From Parelaphostrongylus tenuis (Eukaryota; Nematoda; Chromadorea; Rhabditida; Metastrongylidae), in the NCBI GenBank assembly GCA_019055375.1, contig JAHQIW010003596.1, positions 124,001 to 188,000 on the forward strand: a stretch of DNA of 64,000 bases, read 5' to 3'. Below the pieces are notes generated by a model. That model searched no databases, was not told where the DNA came from, and worked only from the letters and a program-made list of their open reading frames with translations. Below are positions 12,401 to 24,957 of this stretch, one piece after another; position 1 is the first letter of the stretch; each line of letters begins with the position of its first letter. The position numbers and the translations under genes are program-made.

Positions 12401-14635
12401 TACGGACTTGTTATGATAGAAAAACAAAAATTATAGAAACGAGATTTGCTGCATCAAACCTTGTAAGAGTTTCCAATTCATTATCTGCTTATATGCTTCA
12501 CTGTTTATAATTCTTAACCAAATATATTCATACACAATTCTAGCGATATCACATTGTACATATCGATGTTCTTCGAAACTGTGAAATAACAGATGTGATG
12601 CCAGCTTAGTTTCATGAACAGTATAGAAGATAGATTTCAGGAAATCTCAACATTGTATCATGGTAAGTTAGAAGCGGTGTAAAATTCCCTTTAATTAATT
12701 CAACACTTACGTTTCGCTAGTAGAGCTTTGAGGTAGGCGGTTGAAAAGCAAACAACGATTAACGACTCGCTCTCTTTCTCTGTCTGTCTCTCTATTCTTC
12801 TTCGGATGCCTCCGAAATCGCGTGAATTCCACAATCCTTCTGAAGTTGTGTTTTATTGGTGTGGTGAGCTCCGCCCAAAAACACTGCTCTCTCAGCATAA
12901 CTTACATACTTACAAATAGAGAATCTCGTCTCGTTCTGCCATGAAGTTTTGCAACATTCGGGCCACTTCGCTTTCGTGTCTCTTGTCATTCGGGCCGATT
13001 TTCTCACATCATCGGACGAAAACAACTCTGAGAATTCGCGCAATAGAAACAAATTTCCCTCCTTGTTGTCGTCGTATTCAGACGCAACTCAAGCGAACGT
13101 CGACTTTGGACAAAATTCGACTTCAAACTTCAAAACTTGAATTCGTCACCATATTCACTGTCTCTTAAACACCGAGATTTTAGGAATCATTCTGTATCAC
13201 TCACGGTTTGAAACCGATATCACATTCTAATTCACAGACTCAAAGAGGCTATACTGATTCGTAATCCGCTCAGCAGTTCACCATCTTCGACTTCCTCTGA
13301 AACAGATATGCCTCGCAATCTCTGCTCTTACTATGACATGAGGCTCAAATTTACGACCAAATTTAAGCATTACTCTAACTTTCAACGCAGTGATTACTGA
13401 CAAAGATGAATAAACATTTTTCTAATTCTTTGACTTTCAGTCATTATCTCACAAATAAATCTACTGTAGGGTCGTATAAAAGGTTCTACTATACGCTGTA
13501 CGCCTCGGCTCTATTATGAAACCGAGCATACGCAAAGGGTCGTCCATTCTCCACGAGGTTGACACTCATTCACGGTGAGAGCTTCACATTCTCATTCTCT
13601 TGTTTTAACATTCTCTTTTTTCTATAAGAGGCTTCAATCCTTTTTACTTTTCTATAGATTGTGATGAAGACCCCATACTTTCTTTTTGCGTTGAGGTGCA
13701 TTTCATGCATAAGTCTTTATCCCATTTTGTCGCTTTGTTAGGTCTCAGTAACAGCATAATAAGCTTTAATTTGAGAGAATTTGTACTAAGAAAGTTTATG
13801 AAGAGTGGCACATTTGAGAACGTCGAAAAAAAATCACATACGCAAGAATTCAATTGTAAATGTTGAGAAGATATAAGCGTTTTTTCTGGTGGATTTTATA
13901 GACTCGAAATATTTGAACAGCCAGCGACTGATGGAGGCGACAAATTATTCTTGATTTGCATATGCTTTACAATTTGTGGATGTAAGATGGCCACAATTAA
14001 GTGTGCTCCATTACAAAATAGTCTTCGTGTTCAACAATTGGTTCTGCCCTTTCTGCTCTGGCAAGGCTTGCTGTCTAGGACGGAGCCTATAGTGTTGTGG
14101 CGAATACAATAACTTGACGACGAAACATCATCGCACACCTGGTAGCCTATCAGGTCATAAAGGATACCCTCTATTCATGATCACCATAATCACCCAACAG
14201 ATAGAATTTGTTGAATATGTAGATAGCGAATATTTTACTTTTTTTGTTCTAAATAAACTCTTTTGTTCATATGCGATGAGCACTATCCAGCAGAGAGATA
14301 AAGATGTTCATTAGAGCACGCACGAATCCTATTTCTCTTTTTACAACTACTTTCCATTTGCACTAAAGAGGCAACAGGATTATCATGAAAGAATTGCTCT
14401 TGTCTCTTTATTCCACAAGGCACTGGAAGAGAATCCTATGAATTCTTGAATACGAAATGTCGTCTGATACGACTAATTGGGAACGTACGAAAAAAGAGAA
14501 GAATATGAACGTAATCATTCGATGTGTAGGATAGGATATGTCTAGGATAAATGCGGTGATCGTAAGAATTTTTTTAGTCCTTCATCAAAAAATAATTCAA
14601 CATCTGAGATTTTTTCTAATATCTTGTTATTATAG
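9403..14635. other. no gene recognised; likely 5' flank of rab-37
   Basis: No exon could be assigned. One frame at 11,367-11,588 would encode a hydrophobic stretch followed by a Cys-containing tail that resembles a secreted protein start, but it has no ATG, so it is not called. The N-terminal exon of rab-37 must lie upstream of 14,636 and may be in this interval or further left. A TATAAAAG box occurs near 13,476 in an otherwise undefined context. Confidence 0.4.
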
Positions 14636-14749
14636 GTGATGCTGCCTGGGTGACAGTTTGTACTGGTAAAACATGTCTACTCGTACGTTACAAGGATGGA
14701 GCATTTCTCAGCAATAAATTTTATTTCGACTGTAGGAATTGATTACCGA
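14636..14749 (+). other. rab-37: rab-37 P-loop/switch I exon with three +1 homopolymer shifts
   Basis: The exon is bounded by a TTATAG acceptor and a GTATGT donor, and its length (114) fits phase 0 on the right. Read in phase 0 it stops at the sixth codon (TGA 14651-14653). The expected Rab residues are nevertheless all present if three frames are followed in turn: VML before CC at 14645-14646, LGDS before TTT at 14657-14659, then [18 protein letters not shown] up to AAA at 14716-14718, then [10 protein letters not shown]. Each shift is exactly one extra base in a homopolymer; without them the exon would be 37 codons. This may be uncorrected sequencing error or real decay of this exon copy. 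Confidence 0.8.
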
Positions 14750-17700
14750 GTATGTTTGAAATATTGAAAAAAGAAAATAAATGCACCAATCACTGTCAAT
14801 TCGAGGTAAAACAGAGTAATTAAACAAGTAAACTTAGCAAATGCAGTAAGCAATTTCACTAGCTCGGCGCATTTCCTCTAAAATCATGATTATTGTCCAA
14901 CGTTAAGGGTTGTGAATGGAAAAAACATCTGAAACAGTAGCAATACGGGGAGGAATTTTAAAACGAAGCTATTCACCAAAAAATGAGCATTATGACGCTT
15001 GTAGAGAACTTTTCTCGTTCTTATCTCCTCACTTTGGAATAACGAGATGATAAAAGCCAGCAAAGCAAGCTGAAATTTCATCCACGCTACTACTACGATT
15101 GAACCAGACCGTCGAACGGGACACTTACCATCATGCCCATCTAACTAGTAACTCGACGCAGCTGGAAATTGCTAGACATCTCATCTCAGTAAAAAATTTA
15201 TATAAGCGGTCCATATTTCGTTTCACCACTTATATCACTAATTTGACGTGAATACGAAGCGCTAATCGTTTAAAGTTCTTGGCTACAACTGCCCCACCAT
15301 TGGCTTCATGTTGTTGTGAGAACTGCATGGGCAAGAAGTTTGAATAATTCAAAGGTTTCGAGCCAGTTCGCCACCCACAAATACTACCAAGGAAAGAACG
15401 TTCGCAGAGCATACTGCGTATTCACTGTCATCTGTAAAAGCATTCGCTTAGCTTCCTTCCTGACCTGGAATCATTCAATTTTTAGAAGATGAAAGAACGA
15501 CAACAATTGCATTAATATAATGTGTTTATCGACACACAAACATTCGGCTTTTCACTCATTTCGGCGAAGGTTTTGATTTCAAGTTTCAAATGGCTTCCTA
15601 ATAAGCCCTCAAGACATGATTTTACCAATTGATAGTAGCAAATCCACAACTCTTGAATGGACAATCGTCATTGCATTTCGCTTTATTGGCCACAGTGAAC
15701 AAATATGTCACGACGAGACTGGCAAATGTAAGCCTAGAAAAAGAAAAAGTCATGATATTAAGTGAGCTCTTCATGTTTAAATACCATTTCAAAATTATGC
15801 GCTCAATCATTCGTTAGTTATTTGCCCTGATTTATTCCTCACCACTGAAAATCTTTTCCAATTTTTCTGAAGTTATTTTTATCATTGTTAGCAGCGTTAA
15901 CATTTTCATCTTTTTCACTGCAAATAGCTGTACTCTATCAATTTTGAAATAAGAACTAAATTGTTTAATAATTAAAATGAATTTGCCTTCGCTCTTTCTC
16001 TTGGAATGTCCTTGAGGTATCTAGGTAAATCTTAGCTAATGATAATTCAAGGTGGTCTCTTCCACACTCTGTAACAACATTGAGAGTATAGTCGTTCATT
16101 TGTCCAGTTTCTTAAACGAAAAATTTGAACTTTTGAGGCATAAAGTCACACAAATATGTTTGGTCTAACATCTAGTATATACCGAACTGATAAATTATTA
16201 TATGTCGTCATCCCTGAGCAAAAAAGTTTACCTCTTTTTAACGCATCCTTCCAAAAGTATTTCTGCCATAGTACGCAAACTTTGTCATAGCACGTCACTT
16301 TTTTCGCCGTTAATGAACAAATTACTCGTAATGGATACATTATACACGTCCTATGGAGCGCTACGTCAAGGCTTGCCTCGAGATTGCAAGGAGACTCGCT
16401 CGACCAGTTTTCTACGTCGTTCAAGAAGAAGACTAAAAAACAAATTGAATGCTAGAAGTACTGGGATCCGCACAGTGAAAAAAACGCTGTGATGACGGAT
16501 TAAATAAAGTGATAAAGTGAAAAGAATTATAAATTTGGAAATCGATGCTTTTTTTCATTGACTCACAATCATTGATTTGTAGTGAAAAATACAAATCCAT
16601 GGTAACGCTTGTGTAAAGAAGTATCAAGATTATAACAACTAGCTTCTATTCTCTTCCTCAACATAAGATAGATTTTAGAGAGAAATATTGAAATGTAGGA
16701 ATTTTACAAAGTTTGACAAAGTTTAGAGTTTGAAATTTCTTAAAGTTCAAAACTATTTCATTATATATTATAGCTTGTGAACTAGATATTCTATATCGTT
16801 CCATTTCAGAACAAAGTCGTCGATATAGATAACAAGAAAATCAAGCTTCAGGTGAATTTTTTCATCATTTCCGAGCATCTATATTATACAAATATCTAGT
16901 GTAATGCTTTTCATCGGCCGTAGATGGTTGTTGTGTCTAGTGAAATCCCCAGACAGCATCTACCAAAATTTTACTATGAGTAGTTGTTTGTTAAGGAGGG
17001 GTTTGAAGATTAATAGGCGGTGCCTTACAATTCACAAGTGGCTGGTCGTTAGTCCAGCCACTTCCCTAAGTAACCAATCTCCTTAATTGGAGAATTCGAA
17101 GGCAAATCGGCACTACATATATCTAATTGAACTGAAACACTAAATCTGATTATAATTTACTTTATATGAAAATAACAACTGTTTTCAGCCTTAAACCGGA
17201 ATATCTTAGCCTATATCAAAATTTACTAGTTGGCAATGAAAGCCATTACATTCCGTAGATATTTGCCCGCAAGATGAGAATTATTTTGTTCTACTGAGAT
17301 TAGAATCAGTTTTTTTGGAACCCATGACATGTAGCTCTTTTGCTTTATTGCCTCAGTCAGATATTTCAAACACGAAAGGGACTAGACAATCAGAATTAAT
17401 ATGCAATGTTGTTCTAAAATGTCTTGCTTACCCTCGTAGCTACCGCTTATTCGTTGTAAATTTTAATATGTGCATATATATATATATATATATACATTTA
17501 CATATATATATATATATACATATATATGCAAGTACTGTGACAGACTGAAGCTTTTTATATAACGTTTTACGTTTCCCACTTCTCAAAAAATTGTGTTCCG
17601 CTACTAAAAAATCGGCTTTGTGCGTTATGTGAGCGCTCATTTGCATTTGCATTTCGTGAAAATTCAACACACTTGATTTTACAGCTCCATGTTCTCTCTC

Positions 17701-20700
17701 TTTTTCTTTGAATACTCAATGGATAATCTCACTTTTTTTGTCATCGTTAACTGTGTTCAAATCTATCTTTATCTATTAAATTTTTAATCTTTTTGAATAT
17801 GCTTCCGATTCATGAAGACTTCATTATTCCAGTCTGACATAACTGTAAACGATGGCTAAGAAAATTGATTTTTCGCATAGAGAAAAGTCCTAGAGATTCT
17901 ATTAATCAGATGTTGGATAAATCGATGCTGAAGAAACCACGAAAACATTTCGGAATCGTTTTTTCAAAATGTTTGGCAACTAGAAATGAAAGCATCATAT
18001 GATTTTACATTATACTAAAACATCAGAAATGATTACCTCCATCACCAGTCTAATCCTTTTATGATACTTTACCTTTACTAGTACTAGTTACATCCAGGAA
18101 AGCACATTCGTAAGCAAATACAAAGAGCGATCAAATAGTTAATAAATGCATAAATACAACTTGCACAGAGTATGCCTATTTCAGTACATGATAGTATAGC
18201 AAAAGCCCGGCCACAAGATCATTGTAAATCTTTGCCACAAGTTGGAGAAGAACCAATACCAAGCATCCTCATTATTTATATTTCCACCCAGTTCCCTTAT
18301 TCAAAATGTCTTAAATGATTACTCAAGCACTCTAAATCGTCCTCTTTTTTGAAAAAATACATGACTTCTAAAAATGTTTCTGACAAGTAAGTGTTGATAT
18401 TGAAGAATCTCAAGCTCAGTTTGCGAAACCGCTCGGCCTTTCCTCACTGTGGATAGGGTAAGGAAGAGTTAGACAAGGGCCAGAAGTCACCTCATTTTTC
18501 ACTTACATTTCACTTACACTCGAGCGCGAGTCCACGCCGTAAATGGATTACTTGTATGTGGTGGGCTAGATTAAACTGATACTCCATACAACTTACTCTA
18601 TAATAGCATTCAGTGTAGCATATGCATAGATGTGCTTATTGCGTAGATGCGATTTGTATCCAGCTTCTCTTTCGATCAAAAGCATGCAATTATGCTACTG
18701 CAGAGTAGAGGTGATTTGAGGTCGCGTACAACGATTAAGCCTCACATCTGTTCTGGAATAGTGCGACATGATATCCTATGAGATTACTCGACCACTTATG
18801 GCATAGTCGGGGGCGCTAGACTATGCACATAACTCTTCTGCTAAAAATAGTAAGAATAAAAAACCCGTCGAAAAACTGTGGCACACCTCGTTTTCGAAAC
18901 CTGGGTAAGAATCAGCGTTAGACAGGGACTATAGCGCTTATTAATTTTCGTTCATGATATTGCGTATTAATAAGATTGCAAGTAATATCGATGTCAAAGA
19001 TAATATGAAAGAAATCATATGCTGATAAGTCAAGTACATGTAATTAATAGTTACTGCCATTATCCCTACTATATATTAGTATTCTGTAGAGAAAAGTGGA
19101 GTGTTCAGCATTTATAGGGCGGTTCACATATAAATGTTCAATTGATTAGCCTACCACTCTATCCATTTAATATAATTTATTAGCCCGTTGCTAACTCTAT
19201 GCCCAACAACTAACGGTAATTTAGCGGCAATCAATGTTCTTATGTAGTTCTAGCCTCAGTAAAATTATAGAAACCACTTCACTTAATTGCTCCAAAGAGA
19301 CGAAAAACTTTTGAGCTCTACTTTTTTCTTAGTTTACTGAATGGAAATCAAATGGTATGACAATGAAGTATATAATTTTAAAACTCAATTATGGCAATTT
19401 CCATTACTCACATGCGAGTTCGAGAGAATTATGTGACCTTTTGGCTCAGTTGTGATCTATACAATCGGTTTGCAGAATCGACCACAAACGAAAAGGAAAC
19501 CAATCCGCAGTTTCCAAAAGCTTCACTAGCGGAGTAACGAGAGACTTATGGTGTTTACAGTTATGTACAAGGGCTTCATTTCTATCAATGAAGTCTATTA
19601 TGAATTGAGATATATGTGCTCAAAGTCGAAGAAGATTAATTCCGATCCTCGAGTCATATTGTCGCTAATATGGCATTAATGATGCTAATTTGACATGAGC
19701 TGAGGATTCATCCAATAAATACCAAACGGCTTTGTTTCCTTCATAAAGCGGTCCACTGCCCAATCAATTCGTTCATCATAGAGATACGTTTCATTTGAAT
19801 AGAGCAAATTTACTTTTATGAGTGACAAATTCGTAGCAGATGCATGCCAAAATCCCATGGGAATAGTCTGAGAGCTGAATGTTTATGAGGCACCACTACA
19901 GAGGAGTGAACTCGAAAATTCGAATCTAATCTTTTCCATCAGGATAAAGTTTGGTCATACAATCCCATAGATAATTATTTAAGAGAGTAGTGTAAATTTT
20001 GAGAGATATGTGATAAAAGTGAAGTTATTGCAAAAGTGAGCGCACGTGGCGCAGTGCTTAGAGGTGCTTTGCGTCACACACAAATTCATTGGTACCAAAC
20101 TGGTCTCAGACTTGTATGGGAGGATAAGCAGCATTGACTCGATGCAGCGGGAGGCCTCCGCGAGTTATTGTAAAGCTCAGATAGGCATTCAATGACTTCA
20201 AACAAAGTCAAAATTAGAGACGAATCCATGGCGCACCCCTCAGGGATTGATCAACGTTAAGAGCTCTATCTTTTTGAGCTTACATAATAAAAGCATACTA
20301 GTAGGTTTTGAGAAGAAAGGCAGGTTTACAAATGATTGTTTCGACTTCACAAGTGCTGTGTTCAATCAAAAGTTTTTTGAAAAGTCGAAAACTATTCAAA
20401 AAGTAACAAGATATCACTTCCGAGTTTGCAATACATTATCCTACGATAAAGCAAATTCAACTCTTAATTTAGTGAAAAACGATAGAAAAGGATGAAAATG
20501 AGCAAAACGACGAATTACTTAATATGCTAATTAGCGAGATAAACTGAAAAAAATTTTCGTGTGGTATATATCTTGGCGAGCCTTTGCATCATTTAGATCT
20601 GGGACACAGCTGGACAGGAGCGATTTCGTTCCGTTACGACTGCTTATTATCGAGAAGCAGATGCTTTATTACTGGTATTCGACGTATCGAATCGAACAAG

Positions 20701-23700
20701 CTTTGAGAATGTCAGGGTGAGTTGCTTGTGCTGAATATCTCACAAATAGGAAAAATTCTCAAAACTACACTGTTCCGTACATAATTCAAAAAATACTTCA
20801 GAGTTGGCTGTCTCAAGTGCGAGAATATGGTAAGGAGTCTGTACAAGTGACATTGGTAGGAAACAAATGTGATCTCGGACCGGTACGAACAGTAAAGTCC
20901 GATGAAGCACGACAACTAGCATTGGTGATAATCTCTGCTCCATAAACAAAATGTGGTTTTCAAGTGGTTTAGCCTAAAAAACCGCACTAGGTGGTACTAC
21001 TGGGCTAACATACTGACGTCTGAGCGTGTTTCACAACAAGATAGTAATACTGTATTTCTTTCAAAACATGTCCTGAAGTACAGTCACATCACATGAAGAC
21101 ACAGGAGGCAAATTATCGTACTTTATCAATTGATACTATGAATCTCAGCGATTCCGAGTTTGATTCATGTTTTCATTATTTCCTCTTGAAGTAGACACTG
21201 TTCTTTATCCGACTAGATTTTGAAACTCCGTTTTCAGAGCTTCGGTATATTCAGAAAGGCTGACTGTAGCCTTTTTTAATCCATTTTTGAAGTATTTTTG
21301 TCGGTGACTTACGTAGTTTTGGCAGTCTCGTTCGCCTCATTAAATTCACACGCGCCACCGAGCACATATAGAAGGAAAGAAAAGACAGAGTATACCTGAG
21401 GACCCAACCTGACGGCATGAAAACACGCTCGAATAACGGGTGATGTATTTATCATAAACGGCAGGCATGTACTATCGACTGTGAAATGGTATAGATGACA
21501 TTTCATGTGAAGTCTTGATATACTATGTCATCTCTTCTTCGCTGCTACCTAGAGTGGCTTGATGGAGCGTATAGCTGTGATGAGGCGGACGAGATTGTTG
21601 ATACATACGTAAGCTATTGACATAACAAATCTCGAAAAAGGCTAGAAAAGGCTAGAAACAGTTTTACTGAATATGTCTCAATGTAGAATTATGAAAACCT
21701 ATAAATCACCTAAAAGTAACACTGCAGAGTATTATTTGTCAGTCAATCAGACAATATGTTAAGTTCAGATTCATCCGATCATTTCAGTCGTACAACATTC
21801 CCTACATCGAAACTAGTGCCAAAACTGGTCACAACGTTAGTCAGGCCTTTTCAGACATAGCACGGTGAGCAATGTTCCATGTGACGAAAAATGAGTTAAT
21901 CCAACAATAGTATAGATAGTTCAGCAAACGAATGTTTTCCTCTGGTGTTAATATTGATGTCAGTATTATTGTAGTAAAGACATCAAGGGTAAAGTCATCA
22001 AGGTTTTCAGTCTCCCAGAAAAGTCGCATTAGACCCCGCATGTAGGTAGTTGAACGAATGTATATTTGGCTCCTATGATGCATCTATGCAGCACCGTTGT
22101 GTCGAGTCAATTGTCAGTTATTTTCCCAGACATGTCTAGTGCTAATCTGCTAAGCCCTGAGATTTAGAGAAGTTGGCTTACCAGCGCACTGGTCTGAGAA
22201 GCAACAACCACATGTGCATCACAAGGCATCCCTATTCGCTCACATGTGCGCCTTAATTTAGAAAACAAAACAAAATATAATAATTTTGGGAATTCTTTTA
22301 GTCATTTACCTACACAAAAAATGAGATTTTCGAAATAAGTAGTCACCTAGCTTAATTGCTTTCAACTGGGACTTTGATTTCAAGTAGGAAGTGCTACATA
22401 AATACGATGATTCGTAGAAGGTGATTGGAACCCAGTAGATTATTGGAAGATTAGTATTGAATACTACTTGTTAGTGAAACATTAGATCCTAGAACTCACA
22501 GACTTTACACAACTCAGTACTCAGTGTTTCACCACTGAATGGAATACCATGTAATCTGGTTTCCAAAGTAGTGCTGGTCATGATGGAAGAGAGTACTCGT
22601 TTGTATTTTTTGGAGAACGACCAAGCCTTAGTGATTGAGTCAAAGTGGCTTACTATGAAAGAATGACGCATTCATTGAGCACTTTACTACTTTTACTACT
22701 ACATTTACTATTATTGCTATAATACCATAATATATTGCTATTGTTCTGTTAACACTGATCACTATTACGCTTGTCAATTGATAATTATTACACCAGCTCG
22801 GTGCAAAAGTAATTGCGGTTCTAGTCATGAATCTCAAATCATTATGACTAAGCTCAAACAGATCTTTACTAAACAAATTATATACCAAAACAATTACCAC
22901 ACATTTTTCAATAATAAACGAATTTTTCCTGTAGCACGAAAACCGGTGCCTCGAAATTTGACGAATTCTTGCCAAGCTATTTTCTGCATCATGTTGCTTG
23001 TGGAAGCGTTTTCTCTGCTAGAAGTTGTCGAAATGCTTGAAGAAGTGGTAGTCGATGGGCACGAGGTAAATATGGAGACTGAGACAAAGATTCGTATCGC
23101 TATTCGTCTAACGTTTGAAGCCTTCGTTGGGCGACGTGTGTGTGCACGTGTTGCCGTGAAGTAAATCGCGCCCTTTATGTTGACTAATAGCGGCTGAAAG
23201 CGTAGCAGTTTTCGGTGTATATCGCCGAATTGCTGAGCACACTTCTCACATGTAATGGTTTAGCCGTAATTTAAAAGCTAAAATGTGTCAGACCGGCAGC
23301 AGACCACTATACAGTGGTCGTAACCTTTTGATGCAATTTTGGTTTTGGAAAGTGCTTTGGAGCTTCTTCTCGATTCAACCAATGAGCTGATTGACGCCAG
23401 TTCTCGTATGATGTGCGCTTTTCGCCGCACGTCACAATACGATAGACTTATAGTTAGTGGATGTTGCGCACAATAGCAAAAGACGAAATTTCAAAACGGC
23501 GATTTTTCGATTTTCGGCGAGTTCATGAATCACCCACGTCTTTCCGTCTTTCCGATTTGCTGCAAATGGCCAACGACCGTGGAATGGTCGATGTAGAACT
23601 CTTCTGCAATGACTCGTGTAATCTGAAGAAAAACAGCTTCGATGATTGCTCTTAGTTGGTCGTTATGAAATCTTCGTGGTCAGCAAATGCGATCCTCATA

Positions 23701-24957
23701 TTTATGGCTCTCGCCCTCCTTACAAAACTTCTTGAACTACCACGGCAGTGTACGTTCATTAGCAGTTTCCGACCAAAGGCGTTGTTGATGTTACAAGTTG
23801 TCTTTGCTACTTTAATATTCATTTTGAACACGAATTAAAAAATCACTCGAATTTGCGTTTAGTCTAACATCGTTTGCATAGTCTAAAATGAATATAAAAT
23901 GAACAGCAATTATCACTTCATCAATAATGGAACATAATCGACAGATTCCAACAATGCACAAGCCACAATTGCTTTTGCACCAACCTGAAGTTTAATTTGA
24001 AACACGATATCTCGTCAATTCGTATTAAGCTAGTATAAAAGGTATTAACGCTAATGTGAATCGATATCACATAACTAATGTTTAAAGAAGCGTTATGGTA
24101 ATCATTCACTGTATCGTAATCATACGAGCGCATGTGGCGCAGTGGTAAGAGGTGCTTTGCTTCGCACACAAGACCGATGGTTAGGTCTCGCGCTCACGAT
24201 TCATTAAGCCTTGATCCCTCTAGGGTCGAAAAATTGGTACCAAACATGTCTGGGAGGATAAGCAACACTGACTCGATAGAGCAGGAGGCTTGTAAAGGCT
24301 AAATATGCATTGGTTCACCTCAAGCAAAGTTGAAATTGAAGGCGAGTCCATGGCGCAATTCTCGGGGGCTAGTCAACGCGAAGAGCTTATTATTTCTCCT
24401 TTTATCTTAATCATGGGTTAATACTTTGAGAATTACGCATTAAAGTAACATAAAACTACATGCTAGTGACATTTCTGGTTTGTATCTTTCAAAATATACT
24501 TTGTTGTATTGTAGTTAGTGGCGTTAACTTTTCACACTTCACCATCCCTTTTTGGCTTTTCAGTACAACTCCTTCCACACAGTGCCTATCAAAGTAATCA
24601 ATTTTGCACGTCATCAAGGTGCATAGCTTATGGTTTTATTTTCTTAACCAGTTGCTGTGCAACAAAACTGCTGTGTGATAAGATGATAGTTGAACCGTAC
24701 GTATCACGCGAAACTGTTATCATGACTGATAATAAGAAGAAAAACAACAGTAGAAATCTTTATGAGAAAAAGCACATCTAAACAAAAGAGGTACAAAGTA
24801 TAGAAGTACAAAAGTCTAGTTTGTCAATTCATATCATCAGTAATTTTTGAATTTCAGGCGACTTGTTCAAATTTCAACAGGAGAAAAATGTGCCGAAGTT
24901 GTGGATGTGGCAATGGAAGAGAAAGCGTGGAACTGTTGTCATGGATCATATACTTGA
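14636..24957 (+). CDS. rab-37: Rab small GTPase of the Rab26/Rab37 type (six exons, 5' end missing)
   Basis: Exons recognised: 14636-14749, 16810-16851, 20597-20716, 20802-20924, 21788-21864 and 24858-24957. They carry, in order, the P-loop region (GKTCLL, then switch [10 protein letters not shown]), a short beta-strand exon ([14 protein letters not shown]), [12 protein letters not shown] with [17 protein letters not shown], the NKCDL base motif, ETSAKTG, and a C-terminal exon ending in WNCCHGSYT and a stop at 24955. Exons two to six join in consistent phase. The combination of [18 protein letters not shown] and [14 protein letters not shown] residues is typical of Rab26/Rab37, which act on secretory vesicles and exocytosis; membrane attachment is by geranylgeranylation of C-terminal cysteines. 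The CC pair here is followed by five residues, which is more than in usual Rab ends. The first exon is frame-broken (see separate entry) and the N-terminal exon was not found. Introns reach 3.7 kb and contain repeats and a mariner. Confidence 0.85.
16361..16501 (+). repeat. interspersed repeat family R2, copy 2
   Basis: In a rab-37 intron. It has the block order CTCGAGATTGCAAGGAGACT, CGACCAGTTTTCTACGTCGT, TTGAATGCTAGAAGTACTGG and an A-run followed by GATGACGGATTA, matching copies at 9018 (inverted) and 33,655. Confidence 0.7.
17036..17063. repeat. perfect 10-bp hairpin
   Basis: AAGTGGCTGG and CCAGCCACTT are perfectly complementary around the 8-base loop TCGTTAGT, in a rab-37 intron. No miRNA-length extension of the stem was seen, so its role, if any, is unknown. 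Confidence 0.7.
17471..17528. repeat. TA/CATA microsatellite
   Basis: Alternating TA with CATA and TTACA interruptions, intronic. It generates spurious Ile-Tyr-rich frames. Confidence 0.95.
17529..20037. other. rab-37 intron, nothing recognised
   Basis: The interior of the intron between the exons at 16,810 and 20,597. It is AT-rich and no repeats from the families seen elsewhere in the window were recognised. Confidence 0.45.
20038..20275 (+). repeat. tRNA-derived SINE, copy 4 (B-box deleted)
   Basis: The head TGGCGCAGTGCTTAGAGGTG runs directly into GGTACCAAACTGGTCTCAGA, so the stretch that holds the B-box in other copies is missing. Body and tail (CCCTCAGGGATTGATC, then GAGCTCTATC and a T-run) are intact. 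It ends about 320 bases before the WDTAGQ exon of rab-37. Confidence 0.8.
22793..23989 (-). mobile_element. mariner element, Hsmar1/bandit-like, decayed
   Basis: The left end at 22,793 reads GGTGCAAAAGTAATTGCGGTT and the right end at 23,962-23,989 is its inverted form, CCACAATTGCTTTTGCACCA, giving an element of about 1.2 kb. On the minus strand, pieces of a mariner transposase follow in order but in shifting frames with several stops: QLRAIIEA near 23,640, the helix-turn-helix and linker region with [13 protein letters not shown] and HELAENRK near 23,520-23,580, an N-Q-L-I-G segment near 23,370, and the third catalytic segment [13 protein letters not shown] near 23,030-23,063 with [12 protein letters not shown] after it. 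It lies in the last intron of rab-37, opposite to the gene. Bandit, a mariner of this type, is known from the hookworm Ancylostoma caninum. It cannot encode active transposase. Confidence 0.85.
24126..24395 (+). repeat. tRNA-derived SINE, copy 5
   Basis: The head GTGGCGCAGTGGTAAGAGGT and a weakened B-box (GGTTAGGTCTC) are followed by the family body. The segment CCACCGCGAGTCATTG has been lost and the tail is diverged (TCTCGGGGGCTAGTC). It lies in the last rab-37 intron. Confidence 0.8.
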
